A program made the translations under genes and the position numbers. 64,000 nucleotides of DNA from Scenedesmus sp. ARA3 (lineage: Eukaryota; Chlorophyta; Chlorophyceae; Sphaeropleales; Scenedesmaceae): assembly GCA_004335835.1 (NCBI GenBank), contig RWJK01001676.1, forward strand, positions 1 through 64,000, written 5' to 3'. The notes beneath the pieces are model-generated. The model was not told the DNA's origin and made no database searches. It was given only the letters and a program-made list of their open reading frames with translations. Position 1 is the stretch's first letter. Every line of letters starts with the position of its first letter. Shown piece by piece: positions 58,430 through 64,000 of the stretch.

Positions 58430-61400
58430 CTGCAGGCGCAGCAATATTATAGCACGCAGGTGGTCGCCCGATGGAGTTACTGGTTTGCTTGATTGGCAGC
58501 AGGATGGTCTTGATGAAGGCAGGCAGGAAGGAAGGCAGGCAGGCAGGCAGGCAGGCACAGCACTGAGTGTGTCCAGCTGCAGCTCGATGAAGCACACGTG
58601 TTCCTGCTTCTCATTCATGATCAGCGCTGTCTGCAGCGCGGCAATGAGCTCCGGCTCTGTTGCGGCCTTGACAGCATACAGCTTGCCCTGTGGCGTGATA
58701 CGCGGTGTGCAGACAGTGCACCAGGCAGTAAGACAGGCAAGCAGTGCGGCAGGCGTACAGGCAGTACATCAGGCAGCACAGCAGGCATTTCAGCAGGCAG
58801 GCAGTACATGAAGCAGCACATGCCTGCATGGCATCTGCGTTCAAGCTTCGTGCCCGCAACGTGTTACCCTGCTTACGCATTCATGTTTCTGGTGATACTT
58901 GCAGCCTCAGCGCAGCTGTCGGGTTTGTCACCATGCTGCTTGGCTACTTGATTTTCTATGCACGGCTGCATGAACCCCAGGAAGGCAAATCGAGGGCCTC
59001 AGGCCTGTCACTCACGCTGCCGTTGTGCAGTGCCTTGACCATGCCCACGTAGTCCCAGTTCTGGATCATGTTGTACGGGCCTGCGAATGCGATGGGCACA
59101 TCACAGCAGCAGCAAAAAAAAGCAGCAGCAGCAGCGGCAGTGGCAGCAATGACAAGTTGCGGTTTATGTGGTAGCCTGCGAATGCGCAATGCATGTAAGG
59201 CCCTTGCCGCCAGCAGCGAACATACAGAAGCTAATCACTGGCCAGTCAAAAAGCATGCTGCCAAGGCAGCAGCAGCAGCAGCGCTAACAACATCACCGCT
59301 GCGTCTCACCGTCATGGATCTCTATCTCTATGGTGTAGCCCTTGTTGTTCATGAGCAGGATGATGGGCGTGGCGCCAAAGCGGATCATGCTGCTCACATC
59401 CTGCGGTGCACAAGGTTTGCGGCGTGCCGGGAAGCACACGCAGCCGGACAGACAGGCTGTCTGTTGTACACGCTTGTTGTAGGAACAGAACACAGGCAGG
59501 AAGCACACAGTGCAAGTGCCAGGTGCACGTCAACTACACAATGTACACTCATGCACATGTATTGTAGAAAACAGTAGCCGTGGCCTCACACGCACTCACC
59601 TGTGCAGTCATCTGGAACGAGCCGTCCTTGATCATGCTGATCAGCCGCTTTCCCTCAGCAGCAGCGCCCAGGCTGTAGCCCAATAAACACCTGCTCTGTC
59701 ATCTGTTACACACCTGCTCTGTCATCTGTTACACACCTGCTCTGTCATCTGTTACACACCTGCTCTGTCATCTGTTACACACCTGCTCTGTCATCTGTTA
59801 CACACCTGCTCTGTCATCTGTTACACACCTGCTCTGTCATCTGTTACACACCTGCTCTGTCATCTGTTACACACCTGCTCTGTCATCTGTTACACACCTG
59901 CTCTGTCATCTGTTACACACCTGCTCTGTCATCTGTTACACACCTGCGCTATCATCATTGACCCACACCCTTCTGCCGTCACCTGGGACACACATGTGTC
60001 ATCATTTCGGCTACCCACTCCAACCCTGCTGTCAACCGGGACACACCAACGTCACCACCTGAGACACGCACCTGTGCGGTCATCTGGAAGGAGCCGTCCC
60101 CGATCATGCTGATCAGCCGCTTGCCGTCAGCAGCAGCGCCCAAGCTGTAGCCCAAGGTGGCCCCAACACTCCAGCCGATGCTGCCGTAGCGCATCTGCAC
60201 CTCAAACCCTGAACCCTTGGGCAGGTTGAGCTTGAGCGCGTTGAACCAGGAGTCACCAGTCTCGGCGAGGATGCAGGTGTCTGGGGTCAAGCACTCCTGC
60301 AATCAAAGCAGTGCAGCAGCAGTGCGGCATGGTTGGCTGAGCAAGCAGTAGGTTGAGTTTGAGGGCGTTGAACCAGGAGTCACCTGTATCGGCCAGGATG
60401 CAAGTGTTTGTTGTCAGGCACTCCTGCAAGCAGAGCAGCGTGGACCACAGCAGTGCGGCGAGGTTGTTGAGCGGCATAGGGTGTTAGGGTGTTGAAGCAG
60501 CTGTCGCCTTTCCGTGCAGGGACGCAGGTGTCTGGGGCGATGAACTCTTAGCTTACTTGCGAGATGCAGGGCTGCCTGGCAGTCAGTTACTCGCTCACGT
60601 GCCAGTAACTGAGCTCACCTGCACCCGCCGGATCATGTTTGTTGTCGTCAGCTAGCGTGTCTGCATGCTGCCCCTAACATAACAAACAGCCGCCCCACCA
60701 ACCCGCACGCAGCGGATCATGTTGGCTGTGGTGAGTAGCTCCGCGTCCAACATGTCTGCAGGCTGCCCCTAACAAACACACAGCAAGTGAACGTACCTGC
60801 ACGCGACGGATCATGTTTGCCGTGGTCAGCGGCTCTGCTGCGTCGAGGGTGTCGGCCCGTTCCAGCCGCCTGCTGGGGTGCACCATGCGCCTGAAGTTGG
60901 TGATGGAAGCTGCATTTGGGGACACAACCTTGGCCAGAGCACTCAGGTAGTCCTGCAGGGATCAAAACAAGGATAGAACGGAACGCGTACAAAACAATTT
61001 TCGTCAGCGCCGCAAGTGTGTGATGAATGCTGGGTTGGGGGACACCAGCTGCAGCTTCAAGTTGGCCAGCCAAGACAGGTAGTCCTGCAGTGCATGCTTT
61101 AACAAAAGGGTGCAGAAGCAATGCATATGTGACTACTAATCAACAACAGCATGGCCAACAAGACTGATGCAAGGCAGGTTTGCCCCACCTCTTACATATG
61201 ATGCAAGCCCTGCCACCTGTTGGGTACTTGTGCCTCTTACAGATGCCTTGCGCAAAGTATGCTCACCACCTACTTGGTGTAGAAGCCATAAAAAGTTGTG
61301 TGGCGCATCTCACCTCAATCTCGACGCAGCCGAATGTCTCCCCTCCCTTGACAGTGACCCGGCGCTGGTCCACATCAATGAGCTTCTCCGGCTTGAGCAG

Positions 61401-63945
61401 CAGGCTGTAGCCCTGGTGGCAGCAGCAGCAGCAGCAGGTGACAGCAGCAGCAACAGTTGTCAGACACGGCAGCTGGCAGCAATGCCGTTGAAGCAGGGTG
61501 AGCAGCAGCATTGGACATACGCAGCAGCCGCTAGCAGTGGCATTGCACCACCTTGAACAGCAACAGCAGCAGCAGCAGCAGCAGCAGTAGTCGCAGCATG
61601 CGCATGCATACACCCAAGCTCTGGGCAGCGGCAGTGGTTGCAGCAAGTATCACAGCAGCAGGCGCACCGACCCTTGCTGCATGAAGCGCACAGACAGTAC
61701 CACACACAACGATGCCTTCAGGCAGTGCCAGCAGTGATACAGGCAAAACAGCTTTGTGCCCTCACCAGTGTGCTGTAGTCTGTGCGCACAAAGCCGACAG
61801 CAATGACAGTGCCACACACAGCATTGGATGTGTGCAAAGTAAGCGCGGGCACCCTTTACAAAAGAAATAATGTGCTGTGCCAGCAGTAGCACAGGCACAA
61901 CACTGTTGTGTTGTCACCAGTGTGCCGTAATTTGTGCGCATAAAGCCACATCAATATAACACCATAATGTGCGCTGCCACCATCGATAGAAGCAGCAGCG
62001 TGGTGTAGTGTAGCAGACTACTTGCCAGTGTGCTGTAGTCGGTGCGCACGAAGCCCACCGCAATGACCACGTCAGCACCCTCCACAGTCTCATTGCAGCC
62101 CTCGGAGCTGATGCTGCCCCAGTAGTGGCCTGCAGCAGCAGCAGCAGCGGCAGCAGCAGCAGCAGCAGCAGCAGCAGTGGTTATCTGGTGACACATACAC
62201 TTCTCAGGTCACGGAGGTCATGGTCACCATATAACCTCCTTCTATAGTGCCGCCATCCCGTGCCAGCCTAAACCGCACAGCTCTCAGTGACTGACGTACG
62301 CAGGGGCTGACGGCACATAGACGCCATACTCTACACAACATACAACACTGCACTACATTTGCTCTCACCGATGTAGCTGGGGTGGTCTTCCGGGAACATC
62401 CCCTTTGCGTCAGCAGTCACAGCCACAGCGCAGCCCATCATCAGCAACATGTCACCAACACAACCCACAGTCATACAGGCCACGATCTTACCTATGTAAT
62501 TAGGGTGGTCCTCAGGGAACATGCCCTTTGCGTCAGCAGTCACAGCCACAGCACAGCCCAGCGCGTCAGCCAGCGCCAGAAAAGCCGCCTGGCGGCTGCC
62601 GGCCCTCAAGCGTGGCCCGCCCAGCAGCACCGGCTTCACCGCTGCCGCCAGCACCTGGCGAAGTGAACCAAACAGCAGATTCAGCGGCACAGCACGGTGC
62701 ACAGCAGTTAGGCAGCAGCAAGCACTCATTCAAGCACACACACAGACAGAAGTGCACATTTGGCCAGCAGGAAGGCAGCCCAGCGCATCAGCCAGCGCCA
62801 GAAAAGCCGCCTGGCGGCCGCCGGCCCTAAGGCGCGGCCCGCCCAGCAGCACCGGCTTGACTGCACTGGCCAGCACCTGGTGAAACAGACCGTAGAAAAG
62901 TCAGCGGCCCGGCCCGGCACACAGCAGGTTGGTCAGGCAGCGGCCGGGAGGCATGCAGCCTTCAAGGCAGACAAAGATGGCCGACGAATTGCCACAGGCA
63001 GGCAGATCAGCATGCAGCCAGCGCCAGAAAGGCTGCCTGGCGGCTGCCGGCCCTGAGGCGCGGCCCGCCCAGCAGCACCGGCTTCACTGCTGTTGTCAGC
63101 ACCTAGTCTACAGCCGAGATAAGTAACATATAAGCATGCAATGCATGCGTGACAACTGCCTTTCAGCCGCCTGCTACCTTGTTGCTGGCCTCCACTGCCT
63201 CTGCCAGGGAGTGGGCGTTGGTGCTGAGCAGCGTTGGGTTCATGGGGATGGGTGGCACGGTGAAGGAGGGGTGTGACAGGCCGGCAAGGTTGCAGCAGAT
63301 CTCGATGTAGGCGGGCTTCTTTTGCTTCTGCAAGGGTGAGGGTGCAGCAGTAGAAAGCATTAGACACATATATATGACAGGCAAGACACTCACCATGCGT
63401 AAAACTGCCTGATCACAAGCCAGTTGGAACATGCAGGTTAGCCTTGTTCGATTAGGGTCGTGAAGCAGCTTTGCTAGATGGTGACCAAGACTATGAACTG
63501 GCCCTGCTCTGTGACTGCTGCCTTGAATGCTGCACGGATGCAGCCAACACCGCTGCTGACAGCCGTGGGACCTAACCTCCCCCAGCACTCCTAAATCCCA
63601 TGCAGCGGCAATACTGAACCCCGCCCACCAGTGCCTCGCTAATTGCATAGTCGATCTGGTGGTGGGCCTGTGCCAGGTGCTGAACCACCACCGCAGCACA
63701 TGTCACCTCCTTGAATGCCCTGCAAGCAGCAGATACAGTGAACAGAAACACAACCTTGTCTTTGTCTGCAGGTGGCTTGATTAGACTAACAGCTGCAGAT
63801 CTGCGTGCAAAAACATGCACATGACGGCATGTGCGCAGCATCTGTGCTATGGCTTGCAAGCACTTCTGCAACATATGGGTAGCTGCGTTGGCGCTGCTTT
63901 GTCAGGAAATACTCTGCATAACACTGCTGCTGCTGCTGCTGCTGG

Positions 63946-63981
<36 letters not shown>

Positions 63982-64000
63982 GCACCTGTACTGCTGGGTG
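58226..64000 (-). CDS. Pyruvate decarboxylase (5' end beyond window)
   Basis: This is a thiamine-diphosphate enzyme converting pyruvate to acetaldehyde in ethanol fermentation. Visible exons are phase-consistent: 63986-64000 (partial), 63629-63719, 63178-63327, 62492-62654, 62026-62129, 61314-61412, 60797-60952, 60072-60296, 59310-59400, 59016-59080 and 58226-58429. They code the end of the N-terminal domain ([30 protein letters not shown]), the middle domain ([33 protein letters not shown]) and the C-terminal TPP-binding domain. The TPP motif is [17 protein letters not shown]. The C terminus reads [15 protein letters not shown]. The similarity is strongest to plant and Chlamydomonas-type PDC. 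The exon ending at 62026 uses a GC donor (GCAAGT). Fragment arrays flank at least five exons. Confidence 0.93.
59601..60545 (-). repeat. PDC TPP-motif exon fragment array
   Basis: The intact exon is 60072-60296. A 3' fragment with donor ([16 protein letters not shown] region) lies downstream at about 59601-59682. 5' fragments ([23 protein letters not shown]) lie upstream at about 60345-60425 and 60490-60545. Confidence 0.87.
59687..59945. repeat. 23-bp minisatellite, ~11 near-identical units
   Basis: The unit is CACCTGCTCTGTCATCTGTT plus ACA, repeated about eleven times with essentially no divergence. It begins where the PDC exon 3' fragment ends and resembles the reverse strand of the exon-donor junction (CACCTGTGCAGTCATCTGG). 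Confidence 0.92.
60610..61088 (-). repeat. PDC exon fragments (ANMIRRVQ exon)
   Basis: The intact exon is 60797-60952. 3' fragments (TANMIRRVQ plus donor) lie downstream at about 60699-60745 and 60610-60645. A 5' fragment (DYLSWLANL.., VSPNPAFIT) lies upstream at about 61015-61088. Confidence 0.83.
61765..62129 (-). repeat. PDC exon fragments (VRTDYSTL exon)
   Basis: The intact exon is 62026-62129. 3' fragments coding [10 protein letters not shown] lie downstream at about 61918-61945 and 61765-61800. Both fragments carry GT donors, whereas the intact exon carries GC. Confidence 0.8.
62367..63105 (-). repeat. PDC exon fragments (AVKPVLLGG exon)
   Basis: The intact exon is 62492-62654. A 3' fragment with donor ([18 protein letters not shown]) lies downstream at about 62367-62450. 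5' fragments ([20 protein letters not shown]) lie upstream at about 62780-62880 and 63010-63105. Confidence 0.87.

Noticed and set aside
59687..59945. CRISPR-like regular repeat array
   Set aside because: The units abut with no spacers, and the context is a eukaryotic intron with splice sites on both sides.

Overview
The window is nuclear DNA from a eukaryote, most likely a green alga of the Scenedesmus/Tetradesmus type (Sphaeropleales). That placement is an inference. It rests on dense, short, GT-AG-interrupted genes, very heavy CAG/CTG triplet repeats in exons and introns, plant-type protein families (PAP27-like purple acid phosphatase, DUF1517 plastid protein, Cys-type GST, plant-type pyruvate decarboxylase) and a Ser-Pro-rich secreted protease tail. 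There are no operons, bacterial promoters, CRISPR arrays or recognisable transposons. Two 50-N assembly gaps lie inside repeats.

Layout, left to right. A purple acid phosphatase (minus, 817-6691) faces a large MYND-finger protein (plus, 7735-11496). Then come a DUF1517 plastid-type protein (plus, 12645-16683) and a NUDT14-like Nudix hydrolase (plus, 18553-22071). A divergent short-chain dehydrogenase (minus, 25050-32856), a secreted subtilase (minus, 34102-39923) and a Cys-type glutathione S-transferase (minus, 41868-45392) follow. After these are tRNA-Asp(GTC) (minus, 45956-46027), an alpha/beta hydrolase (minus, 46550-50208), signal peptidase complex subunit 3 (plus, 50783-51751), a second MYND-finger protein with an in-frame TAA (minus, 52716-56835) and a pyruvate decarboxylase whose 5' end leaves the right edge (minus, 58226-64000). 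I rebuilt exon models by hand. For nine genes the exon lengths and intron phases close exactly into one open frame, and the visible part of the PDC gene is phase-consistent too. The genes do not form an obvious pathway.

The striking feature is architectural. In every multi-intron gene with short exons, individual exons are accompanied by arrays of 1 to about 11 diverged partial copies. The copies follow a polarity rule. Fragments carrying the 3' part of the exon plus its splice donor lie downstream of the intact exon. Fragments carrying the acceptor plus the 5' part lie upstream. One intact exon therefore always remains. Many copies keep the reading frame and differ mainly at wobble positions. 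A second genome-wide habit is a (CTG)n tract directly before the 3' splice site AG. I regard this polarised 'exon-edge stutter', together with CTG-tract acceptors, as the candidate undescribed system in the window.
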